NCBI GenBank assembly: GCA_036501845.1
Contig: DASXZO010000020.1
Span: forward strand, 1 to 63,613
Source of the DNA: JBBREP01 sp036501845
GTDB lineage: Bacteria; Actinomycetota; Acidimicrobiia; IMCC26256; PALSA-610
Direction of reading: 5' to 3'
Length of the DNA stretch: 63,613 bases
Numbering within the stretch: the stretch's first letter is position 1; each line of letters opens with the position of its first letter. The position numbers and the translations under genes are program-made. Below, piece after piece: positions 7,985 through 17,189 of the stretch. Under the pieces are notes generated by a model. It was given only the letters and a program-made list of their open reading frames with translations. It ran no database searches and was not told the DNA's origin.

Positions 7985-10900
7985 TCATTCGCCGATCGTG
8001 TACTCGTACGGGAGCCGAGCTTCCTGGTCGCCGCTGTTGGTGGTGGGATTGAACGTGTCGATGTCGAGGAAGCCTTGCACCACTATCCCCGCGCCGGCGT
8101 TCGGTGTGATGGTCACGTTGATCGTCACTGTCTGACCGGCGGCCACGTCGACGGGCGCGGACGAGTTGCTCGGGTTCACCGCGCTCTGCCACACGTCGCC
8201 GGCTTCGCTGGTGATCGCGGAGTCAAAGGCGTTGCCCTGCACGCTCGCGGCTACAGAGGCCGTGCCCGCCGGCGCCTCCGATGGGAACGGCCCGACCTCG
8301 CTCGGAGTGACCATCCATAGACCCGGCGTCGCCTCGGGTGCCGAGTAGCTCAATGTGGGCGAGGTCGAACCAGCCGCGGCGACGCTGTCGGGACTGCCGT
8401 TGATCGCCTGCAACTCCAGGTTTATCGGCAGGCTCGCCGTGGCGGCGACGTTCAGCGTCGACGTATCGGTCGGCACGATGAACTGCGGCATGGCGCCGAA
8501 CGACGGGAGATCCACCGTGGTGTTGGTGCCGGCGAGCGGCATTGTCGTCGACCGAGTGAGCCGCGGGTCCACGAAGAACAGCTTGTCGACCGGACCCGAG
8601 TTCGTGATGGTGACCGGCACGGTGATCGGCTGTCCGTCGGCCAGGATCGAAATCACGCTGTCCGGAAGCCCCCTCGCACTGATGTTCGGCGGGAACAGGT
8701 TGATCGTTCCGGTGAACGGCTCTTCGATCTTCTGACCGGGGTTGCTGTCGTGCATGGCGAGCACGAGTTTCCAGGCGCCGGCCTGCGGGTTGTGCAGCAC
8801 GAACTGCATGCTCTTGCCCACAGCGCCGGTGCGGTCGACCGTCGACTGGATGTCGAGAGCCTGCTGGTTGGGATCGATCAGGAATCCGGTCACCATGTAG
8901 CCGGCGTCCGCCAAATTGACAGCGACGTTCAACTCCGGCCGGTTGGCCGGCAGGTTGAACTGGAACGTCTCGTTGTCGCCACCGAGCAGGGCCTGATTTC
9001 CGTCGCCACCGTCGAGCACACCAGAGAAAGAACCGGAACCCGAGGCCACCGGAACATTGCCCCGCAACGTGATCGGGAGACCCCCGTCGTTCGGACCGCC
9101 GGTGCCCAGATGGAGATCACCGGCGAAGTCGCCGCCGTGCGCGGGGAACCGAAGGGTGATGTTGAACGCCCCCGAAGCGCCCGCTGCGAGCGTGCGCTTT
9201 GCCGGTGTGACGGTGCCCACCGGTGTGAACGTCTGGTTCGTGAACGAGTAGACGACCTGTCCGAGAAACTGGCTGCGGTTCTGGCCGGTCCAGATCAGCG
9301 CGGTCCATGTGCCCCGCGCCGGGTCGTGCACCTGCACCTCGCCATAACCACCGCTGCCGTTTGGATGCGAGTACGCGACAAGATGGCCCGAAGGGTCGAA
9401 GAGCGTCATCTGCACCAGCGCGCCGGCGTTGTCTGCTGCGTCCCAAGTGATGCGGCCGTCGAGCTGCTTGGCACCGGCCGGCACCGTGAAGGTGTGCTCC
9501 ACGTATAGCTGTGGTCCACCGACCTGATCGGGGAACGTCGGATCTGACCCCGTCAGGGTCACTGCTCCGGAGTCGGTCGACAACGGCGCGGTCTTCACGG
9601 TCTGCAACGTCGGCGTGACCGTCTGCTTGCTGGCGCCATTGTTCGTGACATTGATGGTGAACGACGTCGACGGTCCCGCAGTGCCGGTGCGCCGGAGTTC
9701 GGCATTGTCCACGAACAACGAGTGACCGACCCGGGTGGGCGTGCCGTTGACGTCGTGCAACGATTCAGCGCCTTGCACTGCCTTCAACGCGTTCACCAAA
9801 CCGGAGCCTTGCTCGTTCGCCGGCGCGTCGAGATCAGTCGCGGTACTCGAGATGAGGTGGCGCACCACATCCGGCGTGGGCCTCGTGCCGTGGTGCGTGT
9901 TTTCGTACGCCTCGATCACCAGCGCGGCTACCCCCGATGCGAGCGCAGCCGATTCCCCGGTACCGCCGAACAGCTCGATGTTCGATCCCTCGCCCTGATA
10001 GTTGGTGCAGGACTCGTACATCGGGTTATTCGAGCAGTCCGCCCATCCTGCCTCACCGGGCGCGACGACGCTGACCGTGTGTCCGGGCATCGCCTGCCCG
10101 CTCGACGAGAAGGCCGAGATGTTGTTGTCGAGCCAGCCACCCGAACCAAATCGCGCACCTTCAGCACCAGTTTGCACGTAGGTCTGATACTGCGTGGTGG
10201 CACCCACCGACATCACGTTGTTCGCGACGGCCGGCGCCTGGATGTTGTTGTGGAGGCCGCCGTCACCTGTGGCCGCCACCACCGTGACCCCTGCGGCGAT
10301 TGCGGCTTGGTCGACCAGCGAAATCGGGTCGGTGGCGGGATTGGGGTAGGGGTCCGAACCGATCGACTCGTCGAGCACGTCGACATGGTCGAGGCCTACT
10401 GCATAGTCGACTGCGTCGAGGATGTTCGACGTGAGCGCGGTGTTCGAGCCGTCGAACACCTGGAGTCCCACGAGCGACGCGCCGGGCGCGGCACCGAGCA
10501 CGCGGATGTTGCAGCCAGCCGGGAGCGGATCGTCCGGGCTGACGAAGTTGGACACGTCGTAGGTCTGAAGGCCTTGCGACGCGATCGACGACGCTTCACC
10601 GAATCCGTCGGCTCCCGAAGTGACCGCATTGGGTCCATCGCCGCTGAAGTCTTGGTAGTCGCTGAACACGTGCGTGCCGTCGGACCGGATGAAGTCGGGG
10701 TCGTTGATGTCGACGCCGTCGGCGAGGAACCCCACCTTCACACCGGTGCCGTCGACGATGTTCTGCGCGACAGGTGCGGTCGAGCCGACCTGATCGGCCA
10801 CGTTCATGAGTTGCAGCGCCTCGGGCTCCACGAGCGGCTTCGATGGGTCGGTCGGGCAGATCTGGCCGCTCCCTGTGGTGCTCACCGTCGGCGCCGCATG

Positions 10901-11362
10901 CGCGTTGCTCTTGCGCGCGGGGGTTGCAGTGTCGTGGAGCGATGGCGGCGTGGCGCCGGCGACGACCTCGTCGGGCACTACGGCCTGCACGGCTGTGTTG
11001 GCCTGCAGGTGCGCGATCTCAGCCGGCGTGACCGTGGCCGCGATCGCGTTGAGCGTCGAGTAGCCGTGCACGCGGGTTGCGTGCACCTGCGCGAGCTGGG
11101 TGCGGATCGGCTGTTGATCGGCAAGCACCGCCGCTGATCGCGCCGCGGTGGCGCTGCCGGCGTGGCCGAGCTGCGATTGGCGTTGATCGCGCAGGATGAC
11201 GATCGAGCGTTGCGGCACGCCCTGCTCGAGCGCGGCCGCCGCGCTCGCCGAGAGTGCGCCATTCGACGGCGCGGTGCGGCTCGTGGCCGCAGACGCGACC
11301 GGAGTGACGACGGCGACTGCGAGCACCGCAGTCGCGACGACGGTGACTCGCCGGTGACCCAT
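7985..11362 (-). CDS. Large secreted subtilase-like (S8) protein, catalytic Ser apparently lost
   Basis: This 1125-residue exported protein starts at ATG 11362 (MGHRRVTVVATAV) with a Sec signal ending near VASAA. A propeptide-like region leads to an S8-type domain. The Asp region reads FLADGVDINDPDF near residue 216, and the oxyanion/strand region reads VTVVAATGDGG. Where active relatives have GTS-x-SAP, this protein reads GGTGESAALASGVAALV near residue 467, placing Gly at the nucleophile position. I also see no HGTH-type motif. The C-terminal 600 residues are beta-rich, likely pre-peptidase C-terminal or Ig-like domains for surface or matrix binding. It may be a pseudopeptidase or a variant S8 subgroup. 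Confidence 0.82.
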   Translation of the reverse strand: MGHRRVTVVATAVLAVAVVTPVASAATSRTAPSNGALSASAAAALEQGVPQRSIVILRDQRQSQLGHAGSATAARSAAVLADQQPIRTQLAQVHATRVHGYSTLNAIAATVTPAEIAHLQANTAVQAVVPDEVVAGATPPSLHDTATPARKSNAHAAPTVSTTGSGQICPTDPSKPLVEPEALQLMNVADQVGSTAPVAQNIVDGTGVKVGFLADGVDINDPDFIRSDGTHVFSDYQDFSGDGPNAVTSGADGFGEASSIASQGLQTYDVSNFVSPDDPLPAGCNIRVLGAAPGASLVGLQVFDGSNTALTSNILDAVDYAVGLDHVDVLDESIGSDPYPNPATDPISLVDQAAIAAGVTVVAATGDGGLHNNIQAPAVANNVMSVGATTQYQTYVQTGAEGARFGSGGWLDNNISAFSSSGQAMPGHTVSVVAPGEAGWADCSNNPMYESCTNYQGEGSNIELFGGTGESAALASGVAALVIEAYENTHHGTRPTPDVVRHLISSTATDLDAPANEQGSGLVNALKAVQGAESLHDVNGTPTRVGHSLFVDNAELRRTGTAGPSTSFTINVTNNGASKQTVTPTLQTVKTAPLSTDSGAVTLTGSDPTFPDQVGGPQLYVEHTFTVPAGAKQLDGRITWDAADNAGALVQMTLFDPSGHLVAYSHPNGSGGYGEVQVHDPARGTWTALIWTGQNRSQFLGQVVYSFTNQTFTPVGTVTPAKRTLAAGASGAFNITLRFPAHGGDFAGDLHLGTGGPNDGGLPITLRGNVPVASGSGSFSGVLDGGDGNQALLGGDNETFQFNLPANRPELNVAVNLADAGYMVTGFLIDPNQQALDIQSTVDRTGAVGKSMQFVLHNPQAGAWKLVLAMHDSNPGQKIEEPFTGTINLFPPNISARGLPDSVISILADGQPITVPVTITNSGPVDKLFFVDPRLTRSTTMPLAGTNTTVDLPSFGAMPQFIVPTDTSTLNVAATASLPINLELQAINGSPDSVAAAGSTSPTLSYSAPEATPGLWMVTPSEVGPFPSEAPAGTASVAASVQGNAFDSAITSEAGDVWQSAVNPSNSSAPVDVAAGQTVTINVTITPNAGAGIVVQGFLDIDTFNPTTNSGDQEARLPYEYTIGE

Positions 11363-11496
11363 GTGTGTGTAGCCCCTGTCCGCCCGCTGCTCGCACAGCT
11401 TCGATCCCCCGCAGCAGCCACGCAACGAAGTGCTCAGAACTCGCTGTGTAAACGACCGTGACGGAGCCGGGCGGGCTCGAACGACGGTGCGGAGGC

Positions 11497-12096
11497 TCAG
11501 ACGGCGCGGCGGCCGGCGAGGGCGCGACCCAGGGTCACTTCGTCGGCGTATTCGAGGTCGCCACCCACCGGCAGGCCGCTGGCGATGCGCGTGATCGTGA
11601 GGCCCACTGGCTTGAGCAGGTTCGCGAGGTAGAGCGCGGTCGCCTCACCCTCGATGTTGGGGTTGGTGGCGAGGATCACCTCGTTGATGCCTTCGTCACC
11701 GATGCGCTGCACGAGCTCGCGCACGCGCAACTGCTCGGGGCCGATGCCTTCGATCGGCGAGATCGCACCCTGGAGCACGTGATAGCGGCCGCGGAACTCA
11801 GCAGTGCGCTCAATAGCAATGATGTCGCGCGGCTCTTCGACCACACAGACGACGGCGGCATCGCGTCGTTCGTCCTTGCAGATCGCGCACAGCTCGCCTT
11901 CGGAGATATTGAAGCAGCGCCGGCAAAAGCTGATGCGCTCCTTCATCTCGTGGATCGCCTGCGCGAGCCGGTCGGCGTCGGGCTTGGGCATCTTCAGCAC
12001 GTAGAACGCAATGCGCTGCGCGCTCTTGGGTCCGATTCCAGGGAGCCGGCCCAGCTCGTCGATCAGGTTTTGGACCGGGGTCTCGTAGGTGGCCAT
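11497..12096 (-). CDS. recR: Recombination mediator RecR
   Basis: This 199-residue protein is the usual RecR length. RecR acts with RecF/RecO to load RecA at gaps. The helix-hairpin-helix reads ELGRLPGIGPKSAQRIAFYV (residues about 12-31). The four-Cys zinc element is CRRC and CAIC (about 57-75), and the Toprim core runs from VCVVEEPRDIIAIERT to the end, including the Walker-like GAISPIEGIGPEQL. It starts only 3 bases after the dnaX stop, so the two are almost certainly cotranscribed. The ybaB/ebfC gene that often separates them is absent here. Confidence 0.96.
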   Translation of the reverse strand: MATYETPVQNLIDELGRLPGIGPKSAQRIAFYVLKMPKPDADRLAQAIHEMKERISFCRRCFNISEGELCAICKDERRDAAVVCVVEEPRDIIAIERTAEFRGRYHVLQGAISPIEGIGPEQLRVRELVQRIGDEGINEVILATNPNIEGEATALYLANLLKPVGLTITRIASGLPVGGDLEYADEVTLGRALAGRRAV

Positions 12097-12099
12097 CGA

Positions 12100-14166
12100 T
12101 CACTGACCGAGCGGTCGCTCCTCCACCACCTGCGCGCCGAACTCCGCCATGAGCAACTGCGCGGTGTCGCGCAGCGGCGGTGCGTCGCGTGCGTCGATGA
12201 GTTCGGAGAGATCGACTTCGAAGTCGTCGGGCGGGTCCTCGGCGGGTGGTTCTGCGGCGACGCGGCTCGCAGCGGGCGCGGGCTTCGCCGGGCGCTTCGA
12301 CGCCGGATTCGGTGCGGGTGCGGGAGTGGGCGCCGGTTCGGTCGTTGATGCTGCCGTGGCCGTGTTGGCCGGCGCGTCGTCGGGCTCTGTCGCAGTCGCG
12401 TTGATGCGCGGCTGTAGGGCGCCGGGCGCGTCGAAGTCGTGTTCGGCGAGTTTGAACATCATCCGCCGGCCGAGATGCTTGGCGAGCTCGCCGCGGATCT
12501 CGTCGGCGTTGTTGCGGAACGGTGTTTGCACCGCGACCAGCTGCGACTTCGGCACGCCGAACACCACGGTGTCGCCGTCGAGCCCGATCGGTACGGCCGC
12601 CTGCACCATCGCGCGCGCCACATTGTTCAGCGATTCGAGGGTGTGACTCCACGCGACGATCACGTCGTCGAAATCGAGCGGCTCGCTGCTCGCCGTCGGC
12701 GCGTCGTCCGCAGGCTCGGCAGCCGCCGTGGGCGTGGTCGAAGGCGCGGCCGGCTCGTTGCGCGTGAACGCGCCGAGCGCGGCGCGGGCCGTGTCTGCAG
12801 GCTTTGCCGACTCGGCTTCCTCGGCGGTGGGTGCGCTCGGCGCCGCCGGTTTCGCGGGCGCGACTTGGCGCGGCGACGCGGCCGGCCGCTGCGGGCTGGG
12901 CTTCGGTGCCGGCGGCGCGCTCGTTCCGCCACCGCCACTGCTCCCGCTGCCACCACTTCCGCTGTTTCCGCCGTTTCCGCTGCCGCCGGAAGCAAGCTGC
13001 TCGACGCGCGCTTCGAGCCGTTCGATCCGCTCGAGCACCGCGTCGATTCCCGCACGCGCTTCGCGGCGAGCGAGACGAACGACCGCGACTTCGAGCAGGA
13101 GCCGGGGATCGGGCGCCGCCGCGCCGCGCATGTCGGCAATGGCATCGCCGAGCGTCTCGATGCCGCGCGTGAGGCGCGCCAAGCCCGACGCGGCGCCGAG
13201 CTCGTCGAGCCGATCGGCCTCCGTGCTCGGGCCGTCGTGCTCCACGCGGCCACCGCTCGCGGCGCGCACGAACGTGTCGCGCAAGGTGGTGAGCAGTTCC
13301 TCGGCGAGCTCACGCGGGTCGATGCCCGATCGCAACGCGTCTTCCACCGCGATGAGCGCACCGGCCGCATCGTCGTCGGCGATTGCCTGGAGCACCGAGA
13401 CGCGACGATCGAAACGGGTGCCGCCGAACGCCGCGAGCACGGTGGAGGTGTCGACGTGGTGCTCGTCGTTGCCGGTGCCGACCGCGAGTGCCATGTCGAG
13501 TTTCGACAGCGCATCGCGTGCCGAACCCGCGCCCTGGCGAACGACCGCGTCGACCGCCTCGAGATCGATCGCGATGCCTTCGCGCTCGGCGATTTCCACC
13601 ACGTGCGCGCGCAGGTCGTCGTTCGAGAGGAGGTTGAACTCGAAGTGCTGGGTGCGCGAGCGGATGGTGGGGAGCACCTTGTGCGGGTCGGTGGTGGCGA
13701 GCACGAACACCACGTGCGCCGGCGGCTCTTCGAGGGTTTTGAGGAGCGCGTTCGACGCACCGGTGCTGAGCATGTGCACCTCGTCGATCACGTACACCTT
13801 GCGCTTCCCGGTAGCCGAGAGCCCGAAGTGCACCTTGTCGACGAGATCGCGGATGGCTTGCACGCCGTTGTTCGACGCGGCGTCGAGCTCGATGAGGTCG
13901 GGGAAGGTGCCGGCCGCGACCGACACGCAGTTGTCGCAGATACCGTCGGGCTCGCCGTCGGCGCCAAGATTCAGGCAGTTCAGGGCCTTGGCGAGCAGGC
14001 GGGCCGTGGTGGTCTTGCCGGTGCCGCGGGGGCCGGAGAAGAGATAGGCGTGGCCCACACGGTCTTCGCGCAGGGCGTTGCGCAAGGCCGTGGTGACGTG
14101 CTCCTGGCCCTTCAGCTCACGGAAGAACTGTGGCCGGTACTTGCGGTAGAGCGACTGCGAGGCCAC
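12100..14166 (-). CDS. dnaX: DNA polymerase III subunit gamma/tau
   Basis: This 688-residue clamp-loader ATPase has an N-terminal AAA+ core with RKYRPQFFRELKGQEHV, Walker A SGPRGTGKTTTAR, a zinc site (Cys of ALNCLNLG and CDNC), Walker B VYVIDEVHMLS, sensor 1 VFVLATTDPHKV and the arginine-finger region IRSRTQHFEF. A low-complexity Gly/Ser then Pro/Ala-rich linker (about 385-500) leads to a tau-type C-terminal domain around SHTLESLNNVARAMVQAAVP. The GTG at 14166 opens the conserved YRKYRP segment within ten residues, which supports it. The SRP RNA gene lies 71 bases upstream. No programmed-frameshift signal was obvious to me. Confidence 0.96.
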   Translation of the reverse strand: MASQSLYRKYRPQFFRELKGQEHVTTALRNALREDRVGHAYLFSGPRGTGKTTTARLLAKALNCLNLGADGEPDGICDNCVSVAAGTFPDLIELDAASNNGVQAIRDLVDKVHFGLSATGKRKVYVIDEVHMLSTGASNALLKTLEEPPAHVVFVLATTDPHKVLPTIRSRTQHFEFNLLSNDDLRAHVVEIAEREGIAIDLEAVDAVVRQGAGSARDALSKLDMALAVGTGNDEHHVDTSTVLAAFGGTRFDRRVSVLQAIADDDAAGALIAVEDALRSGIDPRELAEELLTTLRDTFVRAASGGRVEHDGPSTEADRLDELGAASGLARLTRGIETLGDAIADMRGAAAPDPRLLLEVAVVRLARREARAGIDAVLERIERLEARVEQLASGGSGNGGNSGSGGSGSSGGGGTSAPPAPKPSPQRPAASPRQVAPAKPAAPSAPTAEEAESAKPADTARAALGAFTRNEPAAPSTTPTAAAEPADDAPTASSEPLDFDDVIVAWSHTLESLNNVARAMVQAAVPIGLDGDTVVFGVPKSQLVAVQTPFRNNADEIRGELAKHLGRRMMFKLAEHDFDAPGALQPRINATATEPDDAPANTATAASTTEPAPTPAPAPNPASKRPAKPAPAASRVAAEPPAEDPPDDFEVDLSELIDARDAPPLRDTAQLLMAEFGAQVVEERPLGQ

Positions 14167-14237
14167 GAAGTTGCACTGTACAGGTGGGGTGCGCCAACGC
14201 TTTTGGGGACTTCTCGGCGCGCACGCCGGCCTCGAGG

Positions 14238-14347
14238 CGGCCCACCCAGGCGACCCGGCGGCACCCAGAAGGTTCCGCTGAGAGCTGCTTCCTTCCGGAC
14301 CTGACTCGGTTCACGGGCTGCTGTCGCGCCGGACCCGGGTGAGCCAC
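14238..14347 (-). ncRNA. ffs: Signal recognition particle RNA, bacterial small type
   Basis: The minus strand carries the universal SRP core GTCAGGTCCGGAAGGAAGC around 14286-14305, where the symmetric loop and GGAA tetraloop bind Ffh. Flanking sequence folds back into one long hairpin: GGCTCACCC at the 5' side pairs with GGGTGGGCC at the 3' side (14337-14345 with 14239-14247). That gives about 110 nucleotides, the 4.5S-like form without an Alu domain. Its position just ahead of dnaX and next to a tRNA-Ser is a familiar Gram-positive arrangement. The exact ends are estimated from the stem. Confidence 0.9.
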
Positions 14348-14415
14348 CTCGAGGCCGGCCCGCAAGCCGGTGCTCGTGCGGCGCGCAAGGCTACCGATTG
14401 CGGCGGCCGCCGCTC

Positions 14416-15672
14416 TCACGTCGCCGATGGGGACCACCCGTGCACTCTTCGCGTCGCGCATCCCCATCGACCGCGGCCGATACGATCGCCCGCCTCAGGA
14501 GGGATGCGAGAGCGGCCGAATCGGCACGCTTGGAAAGCGTGTGAGGTGCAAGCCTCCGTGGGTTCGAATCCCACTCCCTCCGCCAAATCGTTCTCTTTCG
14601 AACCCAGACAGAGAGAAACGACCCGGCGTGATCCAGTCCGCCGATGTTTGCGTCCGGTCAGGGCGAAGCCGTGGGGCCGATCCTTCGCCTGATCCCACCA
14701 GCGGCTGTCACGCAGCCAGGCAGGCACACCCCCGGCCCAGTCGGTGTTGTGGTGAGCCGTTGGCGCATCCTGGGTGAGGTCGACGAGCTCGACGACGTTC
14801 GTCTCTTCGGTCTGTTCCTTCTCTTCGAGGAGGTTCGCACCGAGTAGGCGATCGAACGGTTCCGCGAGGTCAGCCGTGACGATGCCTTCTTCGTCGACGA
14901 AGAACTTCTTGAAGACGGCCTGGTTGAGTTGGCGGCGTAGCGGTTCAGGTGCTTGTCGGTAGGTCGTGTCGCAGCTGGCGGCGAACCGCAGGCAGGTATC
15001 GAGGGTCTTGGTGATCTGGCCGTAGCTGATCTCCGCGGCCTCGAGCCGGGCCTCTGTGCGGTGTAGCTCGGCGGTCAGGCGGGCTTGTTCTTCACGGAAG
15101 AGGTCAATGGGCACCGAGTCGGCGTAGTAGGCGGCGAGGAGCTTCTTGCGCTGACCTTCGAGTGTCTGGAGCTGTCGCTTGGCAGATCGTCGGGTGTGCT
15201 CGGTCGATTCGTGGAGATGTGCAAGGTCCTGTTTCAGGATCGTGCCGAGCAGCTCGGCGTACTCGCGGTGCAGCCGCAGGTGGCGCCACTTGTCCTCGAC
15301 CTGTTCCTCGATGGTCTCTACCTGGACGTAGCCACGCACGCAGTTGGTGAGTTTCTGATGGCGACCGACGCAGAAGAAGTACTCGTAGGTCGCGCCGTTC
15401 GCTTTGGTCTTGTGGTCGAAGCAAAGCCGGCTGCCACAGCCGCCGCAGTAGATGCTGCCCTTGAGGTAGTGCGGGTTCTTGCGTTGCTTCTCACCGAAGC
15501 GGTGCGAGTCGAGCACTGCCTGCACGCGGTACCAAACGTCGCGGTCGATGATCGGCTCGTGGTTGCCTTCGTGCTGTGCGCCGCGCCAGTTGACGAGTCC
15601 GATGTAATAGGCGTTGCGCAGCATCCGCTGCAAGCTCGCTGTGTCGTCGCTCGACGTCTGTGTCGCTCTCAC
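14416..15672 (-). pseudogene. Truncated large serine recombinase (integrase remnant)
   Basis: The readable protein begins inside the recombinase domain: SLQRMLRNAYYIGLVNWRG, then HEPIIDRDVWYRVQAVL, a zinc ribbon (CGGCGSRLC and a later Cys), and a long coiled coil up to about residue 270. The N-terminal resolvase catalytic domain with its nucleophilic Ser, roughly 250 residues in relatives, is missing. An in-frame TAG at 15688-15690 closes the frame upstream and unrelated sequence follows. Downstream the frame runs antisense through the tRNA-Ser (14498-14585) to 14416, so the last 60 or so residues are not genuine. It is a relic of an element inserted at or near this tRNA. Confidence 0.8.
14498..14585 (+). 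tRNA. tRNA-Ser (anticodon GGA)
   Basis: The acceptor GGAGGGA pairs with TCCCTCC. The anticodon stem CACGC/GCGTG encloses the loop TTGGAAA, giving anticodon GGA. A long variable arm (about GTGAGGTGCAAGCCTCC) marks it as serine-type, the T arm contains GGTTCGAATCC, and CCA is encoded. It is divergent from the SRP RNA and dnaX and borders the serine recombinase remnant. Confidence 0.96.
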
Positions 15673-15816
15673 CCTGTTGCTTGTCTGCTACCAGGTCTGG
15701 GTGACCACGCCCCTGCGCCGCGCGTTCGACCCGCCGACGCCTTGATCGGAGCGGATGTCGCTGGGTGTCGGGTGCGGTACGCCCGGGTACGTCCCGACCG
15801 ATCGGAGGGCGTATCA

Positions 15817-16167
15817 GTGGAACTGAATGACATCGTGCTGCTCGGCGTGAAAGGCCTGATCGGCGGGCTCGTCGTCGTGGCCTTCGCGGTGATCGGTGAA
15901 GTGCTACGTCCGCGCGGCGTCGCCGGCGTGACCTCCGGTGCGCCGTCAGTCGCGATTGGTTCGCTGTCCGTCACGGCGATCGCAACCGGCACTGCCGCGG
16001 CAGCAAGCCAGGCGCTCGGCATGATCGCCGGAGCGTGCGCGCTCGCGGTCTGGTGCCTGTGCGGCCTCGACACGGTGAAGCGATTCGGCGCGTTGAAGGG
16101 ATCGATTCTCGCGACCTTGGCGTGGTGTGCTGTAGCCGTCGGACTTTGGGGCACTGCACTGCGATGA
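15817..16167 (+). CDS. DUF3147-like small membrane protein
   Basis: This protein of 116 residues has four hydrophobic segments (about 6-28, 40-62, 66-84 and 95-113). The GTG at 15817 follows GGAGGG with 7-base spacing. The signature VAFAVIGEVLRPRGVAG followed by SGAPSVAIGSL matches the DUF3147 pattern of small integral membrane proteins. Its ATGA junction overlaps the next gene, whose N-terminal domain looks like the same family, so the two may form a hetero-oligomer. Function is unknown. A larger open frame in phase starts further upstream but crosses the recombinase remnant and is not coding-like. Confidence 0.75.
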   Translation: MELNDIVLLGVKGLIGGLVVVAFAVIGEVLRPRGVAGVTSGAPSVAIGSLSVTAIATGTAAAASQALGMIAGACALAVWCLCGLDTVKRFGALKGSILATLAWCAVAVGLWGTALR

Positions 16168-17141
16168 CCGCTGTCAGCGCCGATGCGACACGCCGTATCG
16201 CAACCCGTCCCGTTCGCGAGCCATTCAAGCTCGACTTCGCGAAATTGCGAGAGATGCGCGCACGGGACCTCGCGGCGCGCTTCGCGTTCGGGTTCGGCAT
16301 ATCCGTTGCGGCCGGGATCATCGTCCAGACCGCCGGCCCGGTGTTCGGCGGCATGTTCCTCGCCTTTCCCGCGATCTTGCCCGCGACGACGACGCTCCTC
16401 GAGCGCCGTAACGGACTCGCGCAGGCCGCAGCCGATGTACGCGGCGCGACTGTGGGCGCGCTCGGAATGGTCGCGTTCGCCTCCGTCGCGTGGGTCCTAC
16501 TGCGACGTATCTCACCCGGCGCCGCGCTGGCTGCTGCGATGCTCACCTGGATCGCAACTTGCGTCGCCATCTACGCCGTCATGCGCGCAGTAGTCCACGT
16601 GCTCCACGAACACCATTACTTGCCCGAGATCCCGATCACCGAGGCAGCCGCGGTCATCGACGCGCTCGAAGCTCGCTCGCTCACGATCGCCGCAGCGGAA
16701 TCGTGCACCGGTGGGCTCGTCGCGTCGTTCCTGGCGTCGGTCCCGGACGCATCGCAGGTATTTCGTGGCGCAGTCGTCGCGTACGACAACGAGGTCAAGG
16801 TGAGTCAACTCGGCGTCGACGCGACGATCATCGACCGGCATGGTCCTGTCTCGGCGGCCGTCGCGGCGGCAATGTCGCAAGGTGTTCGCGCCGCGATCCA
16901 TGCCGATGTGGGTATCGGCATCACAGGCCTCACCGGATCGGCAACCGACGGAAAGCCAGCCGGTCTTACGTTCATATCCGTCACGCTGGCGCACTCCACG
17001 ATCATCCGCAGGTACACCGACGACTTCGGGCCCGGACGCAACGACGAGCGCGCAGTACGCATGGCCTTCAAGCTCGTGATGGACGCACTCAGGGCAAGCA
17101 CCGACGACGACCACAACGTCGCCGAAACCGTCGACCACTGA
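16164..17141 (+). CDS. DUF3147-like membrane domain fused to CinA/PncC amidase domain
   Basis: This is a 325-residue fusion. Residues about 25-150 are membrane-spanning with RFAFGFGISVAAGI and GGMFLAFPAILPATTTLLER, the second half-family of DUF3147-like proteins. Residues about 160-310 are a CinA C-terminal domain: LTIAAAESCTGGLVASFLAS with the catalytic Ser-Cys-Thr region, VVAYDNEVKVSQLGV, and IGITGLTGSATDGKPAG. That domain normally deamidates nicotinamide mononucleotide in the cytoplasm for pyridine-nucleotide salvage; here it would be anchored to the inner face of the membrane. The start ATG 16164 overlaps the previous stop by 4 bases. The N-terminal CinA molybdopterin-like domain is absent. 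Confidence 0.85.
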   Translation: MTAVSADATRRIATRPVREPFKLDFAKLREMRARDLAARFAFGFGISVAAGIIVQTAGPVFGGMFLAFPAILPATTTLLERRNGLAQAAADVRGATVGALGMVAFASVAWVLLRRISPGAALAAAMLTWIATCVAIYAVMRAVVHVLHEHHYLPEIPITEAAAVIDALEARSLTIAAAESCTGGLVASFLASVPDASQVFRGAVVAYDNEVKVSQLGVDATIIDRHGPVSAAVAAAMSQGVRAAIHADVGIGITGLTGSATDGKPAGLTFISVTLAHSTIIRRYTDDFGPGRNDERAVRMAFKLVMDALRASTDDDHNVAETVDH

Positions 17142-17189
17142 CGCCGGACCGCACAGGCTTCACCTTTCGGAATCAAGCGAGGCGCGGTG

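Noticed and set aside
14416..14600. C-terminal tail of the recombinase frame and similar frames reading GFEPTEACTSHAFQACRF or IRTHGGLHLTRFPSVPIR
   Set aside because: These are antisense translations of tRNA-Ser(GGA), a familiar false protein motif, so they are not part of the recombinase.
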